In this document: positions 17,672-25,939 of the stretch, in pieces
Numbering within the stretch: the stretch's first letter is position 1
Layout: the number at the start of each line of letters is the position of its first letter
Source of the DNA: a virus
Strand: one strand, 5' to 3'
Virus record (IMG/VR): IMGVR_UViG_3300035698_009722
Coordinates: 1-47,323 of that record
DNA: 47,323 bases
Notes under the pieces: model-generated
What the model saw: only the letters and a program-made list of their open reading frames with translations
Database searches by the model: none
Told to the model about the DNA's origin: nothing
Made by a program: the position numbers and the translations under genes

Positions 17672-17908
17672 ATGAGACAAGTAGAATTTAAATGTCCAGA
17701 ATGTAAAGGACAATTAGACAAAGACAACAATGAGACTTATTGCATAAAATGTGGTTTGGTAGTTGATGAGGGAATAGACTTTACACATGAAGTTCACCCA
17801 CTCGATAAAGAGTTTGAACGTCATAGAAGAGTAGGTCCACCACTAACAGATACATTATACGATAAGGGATTGTTTACATTAATTAGTAAAAAAATACGAG
17901 GTAGGTAA
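17672..17908 (+). CDS. Mini-TFB: zinc ribbon plus B-reader of transcription factor B, no cyclin folds
   Basis: The protein has 78 residues. Residues 8-34 are a TFIIB-type zinc ribbon (CPEC with C8 and C11, YCIKCGLVVDEG with C24 and C27). After a linker, residues 53-71 read RVGPPLTDTLYDKGLFTLI, close to the conserved B-reader of archaeal TFB (R.GaP....HDKGLsT.I). Archaeal TFB is about 300 residues and continues with two cyclin-like repeats that bind TBP and BRE; here the protein stops six residues later. The ribbon and reader are the parts that dock on RNA polymerase. Inference: it could block or change host initiation. The stop is clean, with no sign of a broken downstream frame. Confidence 0.87.
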   Translation: MRQVEFKCPECKGQLDKDNNETYCIKCGLVVDEGIDFTHEVHPLDKEFERHRRVGPPLTDTLYDKGLFTLISKKIRGR

Positions 17909-17911
17909 AAA

Positions 17912-18058
17912 ATGGTAGAATATCAAAGAAAGAAATGTGAATCATGCGGAGCAGAATTTGAAGCAATACAATTTAGTCCATCTTCACCATGCGGTAGATG
18001 TGGACACCCAAACTATTACAATTGGGGCAAAGAGAGACAAGAAGCTAATAATGGATAA
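17912..18058 (+). CDS. Small zinc-ribbon protein
   Basis: The protein has 48 residues with CESCGAEF and CGRCGHPNYYNW, two CxxC knuckles. The rest is polar. It starts three bases after the mini-TFB stop, so the two are likely made together. DNA, RNA or protein binding cannot be told from the sequence. Confidence 0.7.
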   Translation: MVEYQRKKCESCGAEFEAIQFSPSSPCGRCGHPNYYNWGKERQEANNG

Positions 18059-18077
18059 AAAGTGAGAGGGTGAGACC

Positions 18078-19490
18078 ATGAATATATTAATAGTAGGATT
18101 TGGAGCAGTAGGTAAAGCAATGCATAGTGTTGTTGCTGAATATTCTCCGGATTCCAATGTTGGATTTCTAGATTTAAACGACGAAGATACTAATGAAGGT
18201 CATGAAAAAGATTTAGATGTTATGCATATATGTATTCCATTCTCAAATGATTTTGTAGACCAATGTGAAGATTACATTAATGATTGGAAACCAGAACTTG
18301 TCATCATAAACTCAACAGTAGAACTTGGAACATGTGAGCTATTAAGAGATGTAACAGGAGCTAGAATATCTCATGTGCCTATACGAGGAATACATTGTCA
18401 ACTAAAAAATGGAATAATGTGGTTCCCAGTGATGATTGGAGCAACTTCCAAGTCAGCATTGATAAAAACAGAACAATATTACAGGAATGAATTAGAATTT
18501 GCAGATACTAATATTCACATATGTAAATCTTCCAGAGAAACAGAACTTGGAAAACTATTGTCAACAACAACATATGGAGTACATTTAGAATGGACTAGAC
18601 AGATGAAAGCTATATGCGATTCATATGGAGTGGATTTCAATGAAGCTGTAACAAAGTTTACCGAAACATATAATGAAGGGTATGAAAGTCTAGACTTGGA
18701 AAAATTTATCAGACCAGTGTTAACTCCTGTCAGTAATGATGGTTGTGGCGGCCACTGTGTTATCGAGAATGGAATTATATTATTCAATAATAAATATAAT
18801 TCGATAGTTAAACAAATATTTGCAATGGGAAAAAGTACTACAATCATTCCAAAATATAACGATAGGTCATGGTTATTCTGTGAATATATTGGAAAGGATA
18901 AAACTACAGAACAGATTGGGAGAGAGTGTAATGTGAGTTCTGTAACAATACAAAACTGGTTAAAACGATTTAATATTAAAAGGAGGCATGCTCCATGGAC
19001 GGAAGACGAAAATAAATTACTGGAAGAACTTTCTCTTGAGATGACATTTAAAGATATTTCTGATAATAATTTGTTTCCATTTAGAACATATGATAGTATA
19101 AGATATCATGCTATAGTATTAGGAATTAAGTCGTGTTACGACCCTTCCGAAAGAACATTATCAACTAGAAAGAAAATCAGTTGTACATTACAAGGAATAG
19201 CTCTGGAAGATTTTGATAAGTTTACACCAAATCATAGGAGGGGATATAAACAAAAAATGTATAACTGGAGGAGCACTGTGTTCCAACGAGATAATTATAC
19301 CTGTCAAAATACAAATTGTGAATTTTGTAATAATAATAAAGGTGTCACTTTAAATGCACATCACATTAAACGGTGGTCAAAATATCCAGATGATAGATTT
19401 AATATTGATAATGGAATAACATATTGTTACGACCATCACAAATCAATACATTTTGATATTGGGAGGAATGTAAATGCAACAAACACTTAG
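18078..19490 (+). CDS. Nucleotide-sugar dehydrogenase-like domain fused to an HNH endonuclease
   Basis: The protein has 470 residues. Residues 1-130 form a Rossmann domain (NILIVGFGAVGKAM, GxGxxG type). Residues about 150-245 match the central part of UDP-sugar dehydrogenases: ETELGKLLSTTTYGV, and NDGCGGHCVIENG, where C227 sits like the catalytic Cys of the family GGHC motif. The usual C-terminal nucleotide-binding domain is missing. From about 255 the protein is a homing nuclease: YNDRSWLFCEYI, helix-turn-helix (SVTIQNWLKRFNI), then HNH (TLNAHHIKRW, GITYCYDHH). GGGTGAGACC precedes the ATG. It looks like an HNH insertion that replaced the dehydrogenase tail. Confidence 0.85.
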   Translation: MNILIVGFGAVGKAMHSVVAEYSPDSNVGFLDLNDEDTNEGHEKDLDVMHICIPFSNDFVDQCEDYINDWKPELVIINSTVELGTCELLRDVTGARISHVPIRGIHCQLKNGIMWFPVMIGATSKSALIKTEQYYRNELEFADTNIHICKSSRETELGKLLSTTTYGVHLEWTRQMKAICDSYGVDFNEAVTKFTETYNEGYESLDLEKFIRPVLTPVSNDGCGGHCVIENGIILFNNKYNSIVKQIFAMGKSTTIIPKYNDRSWLFCEYIGKDKTTEQIGRECNVSSVTIQNWLKRFNIKRRHAPWTEDENKLLEELSLEMTFKDISDNNLFPFRTYDSIRYHAIVLGIKSCYDPSERTLSTRKKISCTLQGIALEDFDKFTPNHRRGYKQKMYNWRSTVFQRDNYTCQNTNCEFCNNNKGVTLNAHHIKRWSKYPDDRFNIDNGITYCYDHHKSIHFDIGRNVNATNT

Positions 19491-20310
19491 TTTTGCAACA
19501 CCAAAACCCGAAACACGAAAATTAAAGAAATTATCTCCATCATCTATAAATTCATATAGACGATGTAAAAGAACATTTTACAATACTTACATATTGGGAA
19601 TAAAATGTCCTGTGACAATACAGATGGTAAAAGGGAATATTGCTCACAATGTATTAGAGAGATTCTATGCTAAATACTTTCCATATCCGAGAAAGCATAT
19701 ATTCAATCTACTCAGACAGGAATGGAAAAAGTCAAAAGATTTAATAGCGTTAGAACTTAGTAAAGAAGATGATAAACGACATTTTACTGATTGCAACCAA
19801 ATGCTTATGAATCTATTGAATAGAGACTTAGATACTATGCAGGGACTTATGCTCTCTGGAAAAGTAGAGAACGAGAGACATGCGTTTTATCTTATACGAC
19901 CAAAATTCAGAGAGAAATATTTAGAAATTCCAGAACTTATGGTGTGCGGATATCTAGATAGAGTACAAGATGACCCATACGAAAATGTTACCACAATTGG
20001 AGATTACAAGACTGGAAACAAATATGGAATCAAGATGCCTATCGATGTCAGAAGGCAGGGAGCTATATACTCACTAATGTATAATCACTTGAATCCAGAG
20101 AATCCAGCAACTTTCTTCGCTGTGATATATCTAAGATATGGAGCATATTACTATATAGAGATTACAGACAGACTTATAGAGTATGCCAGAAGTGAAATAA
20201 AAGACGTGTGGGAAAAGACAAGAAGCAATAACATAGAGGACTATCCTCAATGCACATATGACAAGTGTTTTTGTAAGACAGTAGAGGCAACATGCTCAGA
20301 AAAGATATAG
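19474..20310 (+). CDS. Cas4/RecB-like PD-(D/E)XK nuclease
   Basis: The protein has 278 residues. It has N-terminal SPSSINSYRRCKRTFYNTYI with C31, GNIAHNVLERF (His motif), GYLDRV (D162), GDYKTG (D177, K179) and RRQGAIYSLMYN (Q195), the full catalytic set of RecB/Cas4 nucleases. Cysteines near the end (C260, C265, C267, C274) with C31 could hold an iron-sulphur cluster, as in Cas4. No Cas1, Cas2 or CRISPR array is present, so a role in DNA replication or recombination is more likely. GGGAGG lies seven bases before the ATG. Confidence 0.87.
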   Translation: MQQTLSFATPKPETRKLKKLSPSSINSYRRCKRTFYNTYILGIKCPVTIQMVKGNIAHNVLERFYAKYFPYPRKHIFNLLRQEWKKSKDLIALELSKEDDKRHFTDCNQMLMNLLNRDLDTMQGLMLSGKVENERHAFYLIRPKFREKYLEIPELMVCGYLDRVQDDPYENVTTIGDYKTGNKYGIKMPIDVRRQGAIYSLMYNHLNPENPATFFAVIYLRYGAYYYIEITDRLIEYARSEIKDVWEKTRSNNIEDYPQCTYDKCFCKTVEATCSEKI

Positions 20311-20663
20311 CTGAACTTGTAGCCAAGTCTTCATATATAAAATCAGTCAAACTTAAAAATGGTTGTTGGGAATTTGTCTATTCCGATTATAATGCTGGAA
20401 AACTAAAGAAATTTAAGCTTCCAATCAGAACTACACAACCAATGCTTGTAAGGAAACTTTCAAGTATAAAGAAACAGATAGGATACAAAGATAGAGGGTT
20501 ATCATCATCAGAAAGAGCTTATTTTGTCATAACAAGCCAATTCAATGATGATGGCACATTTACAAATAGCTACAAAAAAGAAGGTAGCCTTATAGTTTTA
20601 GATGGAACTAAACGTTTCGAATTCGATAAAGAAACAGGAGACAGGGTGAAAACAGATGAGTGA
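20292..20663 (+). CDS. Uncharacterised protein after the Cas4-like nuclease
   Basis: The protein has 123 residues, Lys-rich, with beta-type alternation (SVKLKNGCWEFVYSDYN, GSLIVLDGTKRFEFD) and a helical middle (MLVRKLSSIKKQIGY). It overlaps the nuclease gene by 19 bases. A nucleic-acid-binding partner of the nuclease would fit, but no motif proves it. Confidence 0.65.
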   Translation: MLRKDIAELVAKSSYIKSVKLKNGCWEFVYSDYNAGKLKKFKLPIRTTQPMLVRKLSSIKKQIGYKDRGLSSSERAYFVITSQFNDDGTFTNSYKKEGSLIVLDGTKRFEFDKETGDRVKTDE

Positions 20664-20913
20664 TAAAAAGATGGTTTACGTTACATATTTTCAGTTCTTT
20701 GATGCCAAACCAGCAGATGTACAGATTTTGGCACAACAGCTAAAAAAATTCTCGGATAAACTGAAAAAGGAGCATAATTTACATATAGAGTTCATTGTTG
20801 GAAATCAATACATTGAACCAAAGTCAATAGATTGGCTTGTAAAGGAATTAGATAAGATTGCGAAGACAACACAATATACGGATGCTGACCCAAAATTGAA
20901 TCCAAATGAGTGA
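20656..20913 (+). CDS. Uncharacterised small protein
   Basis: The protein has 85 residues and an alpha/beta pattern (MVYVTYFQFFDA, a Lys-rich helix LAQQLKKFSDKLKKEHN, IEFIVGNQYIE). It overlaps its upstream neighbour by eight bases. It has no membrane segment and no family I recognise. It closes the nuclease group before the glycan operon. Confidence 0.65.
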   Translation: MSDKKMVYVTYFQFFDAKPADVQILAQQLKKFSDKLKKEHNLHIEFIVGNQYIEPKSIDWLVKELDKIAKTTQYTDADPKLNPNE

Positions 20914-20918
20914 TTAGA

Positions 20919-21974
20919 ATGAATATAGGATTTGTAACATATTGGGGTTGGGGAAGAGGCCAAGCCTATGTCTCCAAGAATCTAGTAAAAGTATTGCTAC
21001 CATACCACAATGTTAACATTCTAAAGCGTGGAACAAATGCTATAGAGTCAGAATTCCCTAAAATAAATGGAATAATAACAGAGAATAAAGGATATGACAT
21101 TAGTGAAAAGTTTCTAAAAGAATGGATATCAGATAGGAAATTAGATGTGATAATGTTTATGGAAGAACAATGGCCATCCATGCAAACATCTTGTAATCTA
21201 GTAAAAGTAGCAAAAAGTACTGGAGTAAAGATATATGGATGTCCCATGTGGGAAGTATTCAATCCAGAAGACCTAGAGACATACAAGTTATATGACAAGA
21301 TAGTTCTATTCATAAAGTGTGCATATAATAAGATGATGGGATATGGACTCAACAATATCATTTATCTGCCATGGGGAGTAGACTTAAAAGAGTTCAAGTA
21401 TAAGGAGAAACTAAGCGGAGACGTTGTAACATTCTATATTCCTGGAGGATGGGGAGGAATGTACGATAGAAAGAACATAGACTCTGTAGTGAAAGCATTT
21501 AACCTGTTAAACAATGAAAATGCGAGACTTGTAATATCTATCCAGAAACAAGGACACTCTAGAAATGATGGAAATATCAAGATAATAAGTGGAGACTTGT
21601 CAAGAGAAACTTTGATTAGTCTATATCAGGATTGTGATGTTGTAGTTATGCCCAGTAAATGGGAAGGACTTGGACTCACATTTGCAGAAGCGTTCTCTTG
21701 TGGAAAGCCAGTCATAACGGTTGATGCTCCACCAATGAATGAGTTCGTCAAGGCTAACATAAATGGATTTCTAGCAGAGATTAAGAAGATTGAACATTAT
21801 CCTGGAGTACACGTACAAGGACATGTAGTTGACGAGAAGAGTCTAAAGAACCAGATGTCTAAGTGTTTCAATCCAATGATACTTAACATATTAAAGGGAA
21901 ATGCACGTAGAACAGCGATGGAATTGTATGATTGGAATAAGAATAAACTTAAATTTATTGAGTTGTTTAAATGA
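20919..21974 (+). CDS. Glycosyltransferase family 4-like
   Basis: The protein has 351 residues. The N-terminus (MNIGFVTYWGWGRGQAYVSK) is the acceptor-side Rossmann domain; the C-terminal domain has VTFYIPGGWGG, DRKNIDSVVKAF and CDVVVMPSKWEGLGLTFAEA, with the E-x7-E pair typical of retaining GT4 enzymes. I start at ATG 20919, not at the in-frame GTG nine bases earlier, because GAGTGAT gives it a ribosome site. It is the first gene of the glycan operon. Confidence 0.88.
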   Translation: MNIGFVTYWGWGRGQAYVSKNLVKVLLPYHNVNILKRGTNAIESEFPKINGIITENKGYDISEKFLKEWISDRKLDVIMFMEEQWPSMQTSCNLVKVAKSTGVKIYGCPMWEVFNPEDLETYKLYDKIVLFIKCAYNKMMGYGLNNIIYLPWGVDLKEFKYKEKLSGDVVTFYIPGGWGGMYDRKNIDSVVKAFNLLNNENARLVISIQKQGHSRNDGNIKIISGDLSRETLISLYQDCDVVVMPSKWEGLGLTFAEAFSCGKPVITVDAPPMNEFVKANINGFLAEIKKIEHYPGVHVQGHVVDEKSLKNQMSKCFNPMILNILKGNARRTAMELYDWNKNKLKFIELFK

Positions 21975-22195
21975 AAACGGAAATCAAAGATGGTACCATA
22001 TTTCTAACTGGCGATGCTACCAAAAAGGAGATTAAGGAGCTTGAAAAATTGTTAAAGAACTACAAGATAACAAAATCTCCAAACCTGAGGATAAAAGATG
22101 ACAAAGAAAAGGGAAACCATAAACGAACTGTACGACCGTCTGGGACTAAAAAAGTGGTGGCAGGACGAGCTACCGGAAAACAGCATAATAAATGA
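21971..22195 (+). CDS. Small uncharacterised protein
   Basis: The protein has 74 residues. The first 40 look like a small folded domain (MKTEIKDGTIFLTGDATKKE, then a Lys/Leu helix). The rest is basic and of low order (RTVRPSGTKKVVAGRATGK). The start overlaps the glycosyltransferase stop by ATGA. A second frame of 36 residues overlaps its end, so one of the two C-terminal readings may be spurious. Confidence 0.5.
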   Translation: MKTEIKDGTIFLTGDATKKEIKELEKLLKNYKITKSPNLRIKDDKEKGNHKRTVRPSGTKKVVAGRATGKQHNK

Positions 22196-22208
22196 TTTGC
22201 CGATATAA
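22098..22208 (+). CDS. Small overlapping ORF
   Basis: The frame has 36 residues (MTKKRETINELYDRLGLKKW start, ENSIINDLPI end) in another frame over the 3' end of the 21971 gene. It looks protein-like and amphipathic, and its TAA is one base before the next ATG at 22210, matching the tight packing of this operon. A frameshift joining it to the preceding gene is an alternative. Confidence 0.4.
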   Translation: MTKKRETINELYDRLGLKKWWQDELPENSIINDLPI

Positions 22209-22209
22209 A

Positions 22210-22884
22210 ATGAAATGCAACTTTACACATAGTCATTATGCAGAAATATTACAGATGTATTTAGATGCTGGATATAAGTTTTACACATTCAATGAACATC
22301 CACAAAATCTAATGAGTTTTGATACAAAGGTGGTATTCCTACGGCACGACATAGATAACTCATTAGAACGGGCTTTAAAGCTGGCTAGCATTGAATCTAG
22401 CATCGGTATCAAGAGTACATATTTTATACGTCTACATGCTACAATGTATAATCCTTTTAGCTATCCTTCCATAAAGATTGTTAAGGAGTTATTGGAACAT
22501 GGACATGAAATTGGGATACATTATGAACCCGGATTGATTGATAATGAAAGTTTGGTTGGTCTGGTTGATAGAATGATAACAGAATTAACAATGATGGAAG
22601 TGAACTATGATACAGGAATACGCTCCATATCAACACATGAACCCAGAATGGAAAAGCATAAAGTGACAAAAGATTTGTTAAAATTGATATCCTTGAAACA
22701 TAACGCTTATTCCGATAAGTTCACGAAAGATATGAAATATATAAGCGACTCTTCTATAGTTCCAATAAGCAAAGGACGTTGGAGAGAAGGTTGTATGTGC
22801 CAGCATATTGGTAAGTATGACAAGATGCAAATATTAATGCATCCAATATTGTGGTACAAAGATACTAGCCTGGAGAACTACTAA
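22210..22884 (+). CDS. Polysaccharide deacetylase-like (NodB-type) protein
   Basis: The protein has 224 residues; I use the ATG at 22210 because it follows the small ORF stop. Motifs are VVFLRHDIDNSLERALKLA (the HD of motif 1), STYFIRL, and ELLEHGHEIGIHYE (motif 2), with a late ILMHPILWY. This layout fits NodB-like deacetylases that remove N-acetyl groups from sugars, in the variant common in O-antigen-type clusters. Metal ligands in the last motifs are less clear, so activity is not certain. Confidence 0.78.
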   Translation: MKCNFTHSHYAEILQMYLDAGYKFYTFNEHPQNLMSFDTKVVFLRHDIDNSLERALKLASIESSIGIKSTYFIRLHATMYNPFSYPSIKIVKELLEHGHEIGIHYEPGLIDNESLVGLVDRMITELTMMEVNYDTGIRSISTHEPRMEKHKVTKDLLKLISLKHNAYSDKFTKDMKYISDSSIVPISKGRWREGCMCQHIGKYDKMQILMHPILWYKDTSLENY

Positions 22885-22885
22885 C

Positions 22886-23992
22886 ATGAATATACTTTAT
22901 ATAGGACTTGAAGCTGGTAATTGGGTAGTCAATATAGCAAATGCTTTATGCGAACACGGACATACAGTTACTTGTTTTGTACAAGACTACGAAAAATATG
23001 ACGATTCCAGCAGTCCAGAATTACACAAAAACTTGACAGTACATGAAATTCCATACGAAGAAATACTAAACCCTGGAAGATTCAAGGATAAGCATATAGA
23101 CAAGATACCTAAAGATATTGATATTGTATTTACTACAGATATCTATACTACTAAAATCAGTGCATATCTTGGAACACAACTAAAAGTTCCATGGACAGTG
23201 ATGGTGATTGATGTACCAACAGATATATTACATGCTGATAGAACCAGAAGATTATTATTCCAACAATTCTTTGAAATTTTAAAACATTGTCCTGCGGTGT
23301 TTTTTATACTTAAGGTATCCAGAGATGAGTTCTATAACTTTACTGGACATATGTTTCCAGACGACCATGTAGTTCCATATGCAATACCACTCCCAGAAAA
23401 GTATTATCTATCTGGAGTGGATATCAAAGGAGATTATGTAATAAGTGTATGTAGATTGACTTCAATAAAGAATTGTAAGATTATCCCACAAGCACTTGGA
23501 ACTTTAGATACCATAAAGAAATATGTCTGTGTTGGAACAGATAAAGGAGCATTAAAAGAGATAGAATATCATTGTAAAAAGAATGATATCGAACTTATAC
23601 GATATGAGAACATATCACAGGAGAAGAAGTTTGAACTCATTAGAGACTCTTCAATGCTGATATACCCACAGATTACTCCTTACATTGGAGGATTGAGTCC
23701 ATTTGAGGCAATGCATGTAGGAAAGTTTGCTGTTATCCCAAAGACAAAATCTATGATGGAGCAATGTGAAGAACACGCTATGTATTTTACAAATAATGAT
23801 GCGGCTACATTGGCAAATACTATTGCATTTTGTCATTCAATGAAAATAGGAGTTACAGAAGAATTTAAAGCAAATGCGGCGAGGTTTGTTTCAGCCAAGA
23901 TAAACCTACTCCGAATGGGAAAAAGCCTCTCTACGTTGCTGGAAACCGTTCACAGACGTTCAAAACGTAAAGGGATATTCAAGATGGATTAA
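22886..23992 (+). CDS. Glycosyltransferase (GT-B)
   Basis: The protein has 368 residues. It has N-terminal MNILYIGLEAGNWVVNIANA, a linker at DHVVPYAIPLPEKY, a C-terminal domain with YVISVCRLTSIKNCKIIPQA, and LIYPQITPYIGGLSPFEAMH, the place of the donor-binding Glu in GT4 enzymes. The tail is basic (RRSKRKG). It starts two bases after the deacetylase-like stop. The sugar donor and acceptor cannot be read from the sequence. Confidence 0.85.
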   Translation: MNILYIGLEAGNWVVNIANALCEHGHTVTCFVQDYEKYDDSSSPELHKNLTVHEIPYEEILNPGRFKDKHIDKIPKDIDIVFTTDIYTTKISAYLGTQLKVPWTVMVIDVPTDILHADRTRRLLFQQFFEILKHCPAVFFILKVSRDEFYNFTGHMFPDDHVVPYAIPLPEKYYLSGVDIKGDYVISVCRLTSIKNCKIIPQALGTLDTIKKYVCVGTDKGALKEIEYHCKKNDIELIRYENISQEKKFELIRDSSMLIYPQITPYIGGLSPFEAMHVGKFAVIPKTKSMMEQCEEHAMYFTNNDAATLANTIAFCHSMKIGVTEEFKANAARFVSAKINLLRMGKSLSTLLETVHRRSKRKGIFKMD

Positions 23993-23993
23993 G

Positions 23994-24872
23994 ATGAACA
24001 TATTAGTTGATTGTGTACAAACTGGAAGCATTGTGTTGAAACACGTTGATGTAGATTTAGTAGTAACACTTAGACCGTGGACTGCTTGGAGACATAAACT
24101 ATCTGGATATGTTAATCATGCCAAATATTGCAGAAAAAAGAAAATTCGAGTTTACTATCCACAGAAATTTGACTTATCTGGAAAGAGAGACTTGAAGATG
24201 TTCCAGAAATGGAAACCAGACTTACTTATGGTATTCGGTTGGCAGAGAATCATACCGGATGAGATTATTAAGACGGCAAAGGTTGCAGTAGGGAATCATG
24301 GAAGCTGGAAGTATCTTCCATTTGGACGAGGACATTCTCCAATCAATTGGGCACTTATAAAAGACAAAAAGAAGTTTTATTCACATCTATTCTATTTGGA
24401 ACCAGGAGTAGATTCTGGAGACATAATAGATGTTAAGAAGTTCCCAATTAATACTCAAGATACATGCGACAGTTTATATAAAAAGAATGGTATGATGCTT
24501 TCTTCTATGTTACAAACAAATTGGGATAATATTAAAAATAGAAAGCCCGGAATCAAACAACTTGGAGTTCCAACATATCTTCCTAAAAGGATACCAGAAG
24601 ATGGACTATTAACTATTGACATGTCAACAAAGCAGATGTATAATAAAGTTAGAGCCCTGGCTAAACCGTATCCAGGAGCATTTATAGAAAATAAAAGTAA
24701 ACATATAATTAGAATTTGGAAGGCTTCTCCGTTTGGATTAAATTTTAATAAACGGAAAGCTGGAGAAATATATCAGTTTCAGGATGGTCAAATATTGCTA
24801 TTTACAAAAGATAGTTCATTGTTGATTACAGAGTGGAGCTTAGAACATAAAGGAGGAAGAAACAATGGATAA
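23994..24872 (+). CDS. Sugar N-formyltransferase-like protein
   Basis: The protein has 292 residues. The formyltransferase core is seen in LLMVFGWQRIIPDEII, GNHGSWKYLPFGRGHSPINW and FYLEPGVDSGDIID, which correspond to the N-x-H...LP..RG..P and D-GD blocks of methionyl-tRNA and sugar formyltransferases. The spacing between H and LP is two residues longer than usual and the family Asn is shifted. A C-terminal domain like that of formyltransferases follows. In a sugar cluster with two DegT-type enzymes the likely target is an amino sugar. Confidence 0.8.
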   Translation: MNILVDCVQTGSIVLKHVDVDLVVTLRPWTAWRHKLSGYVNHAKYCRKKKIRVYYPQKFDLSGKRDLKMFQKWKPDLLMVFGWQRIIPDEIIKTAKVAVGNHGSWKYLPFGRGHSPINWALIKDKKKFYSHLFYLEPGVDSGDIIDVKKFPINTQDTCDSLYKKNGMMLSSMLQTNWDNIKNRKPGIKQLGVPTYLPKRIPEDGLLTIDMSTKQMYNKVRALAKPYPGAFIENKSKHIIRIWKASPFGLNFNKRKAGEIYQFQDGQILLFTKDSSLLITEWSLEHKGGRNNG

Positions 24873-24990
24873 TGAATTGCATACAGCAGTATGCTCAGAT
24901 TGTAGCCAATCATGCGAAGTACCATTTAAACCCGCACCGGGTAGAGATGTGTTCTGCCGTGATTGTTACAAAAAAAAGCGAGGGTATTAA
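24865..24990 (+). CDS. Small CxxC zinc-binding protein
   Basis: The protein has 41 residues with CSDCSQSCEVPFKPAPGRD and FCRDCYKKKRGY. This pattern (C..C...CEVPF.P......CRDCY.K.R) is a widespread small zinc-binding protein of archaea and candidate phyla. A strong AAAGGAGG lies upstream and the gene overlaps the formyltransferase by eight bases. It may bind RNA. Its role among sugar genes is unknown. Confidence 0.8.
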   Translation: MDNELHTAVCSDCSQSCEVPFKPAPGRDVFCRDCYKKKRGY

Positions 24991-25003
24991 CCCTCCATTT
25001 TTT
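24980..25003 (+). terminator. Terminator-like hairpin inside the glycan operon
   Basis: GAGGG-TATTAA-CCCTC is followed by CATTTTTT. It overlaps the zinc-protein stop and ends four bases before the epimerase ATG. It could lower expression of the genes that follow, or hold their ribosome site, since no other Shine-Dalgarno lies between. Confidence 0.45.
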
Positions 25004-25006
25004 AAA

Positions 25007-25939
25007 ATGAGAGTATTTATAACTGGAAGTGAAGGGTTTATAGGAACCCATTTAAAGGAGCGATTAACGAGAGAAGGACACATTGTCGTCGGACTAGACA
25101 ACTTATCGCATCTTTGTAGATTTAGTAAGGGAGATTATATAAATGGAGATATCAGAAATATCTGGAGCTACTATCATATACTTAAGAAATGTGATTGTAT
25201 AGTTCATTTGGCGGCACAGATTAATGTAGAGAAATCACTAGTAGACCCAGTAGATACAGTTGACATAAATGTAATGGGAACATTAGCTGTATTGGAGACA
25301 GCTAGAAAACTTGACATACCAATCATATTCGCATCATCCACAGAGATATATGGAGATAAGCAAGACCCAAAGATGTGTGAAAAACATATCATGGATCCTA
25401 AAAGTCCATACGCCGCCGCCAAGATGGGAGCGGATGGTCTATGTAAAGCATATCATCATTCGTACGGACTTAAAGTAATAATAATAAGAAACTTTAATAC
25501 ATTTGGAAAGTATCAGAGTGATGATAAGTGGGGAGCTGTGATAGCCAAGTTTGCAGATAGACTTATAAATAATAAATCGCCGATAGTATTTGGAGATGGA
25601 ACACAGAAAAGGGATTTCATGGGATATAAAGATGCTATAGATTTTTATATGCTTATGATTGAGAACGGAAAGGAGTATTGGGGACAAGAATTCAATGTTG
25701 GAATGGGAACGAATATAAGCATTGGAGAACTTGCTAGGGAAATGATACACATATTCGGCATGGAAGGAAAGATTGAACCTATACATGCCGACCCTAGACC
25801 TGGTGAGGTGCACGAATTCTTATGTGATAATACTAAAGCTCTAAACACTGGATGGAAGCCAAATATGGATTTTAATAGTCTTATGAGAGAATATATACAA
25901 TGGAAATTAGCAAATGACAATCCAAAGGTGACAATATGA
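25007..25939 (+). CDS. NAD-dependent NDP-sugar epimerase/dehydratase
   Basis: The protein has 310 residues and starts at MRVFITGSEGFIGTHL (GxxGxxG). It has DNLSHLCRF at the second strand, SSTEIYGD, SPYAAAKMGAD (catalytic YxxxK) and IIRNFNTFGKYQ, all standard for extended short-chain dehydrogenases such as UDP-glucose 4-epimerase and NDP-sugar 4,6-dehydratases. The FNTFG block leans to the dehydratase side. The 45 codons upstream in frame belong to the overlapping zinc protein, so the start is 25007. It overlaps the next gene by ATGA. Confidence 0.87.
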   Translation: MRVFITGSEGFIGTHLKERLTREGHIVVGLDNLSHLCRFSKGDYINGDIRNIWSYYHILKKCDCIVHLAAQINVEKSLVDPVDTVDINVMGTLAVLETARKLDIPIIFASSTEIYGDKQDPKMCEKHIMDPKSPYAAAKMGADGLCKAYHHSYGLKVIIIRNFNTFGKYQSDDKWGAVIAKFADRLINNKSPIVFGDGTQKRDFMGYKDAIDFYMLMIENGKEYWGQEFNVGMGTNISIGELAREMIHIFGMEGKIEPIHADPRPGEVHEFLCDNTKALNTGWKPNMDFNSLMREYIQWKLANDNPKVTI

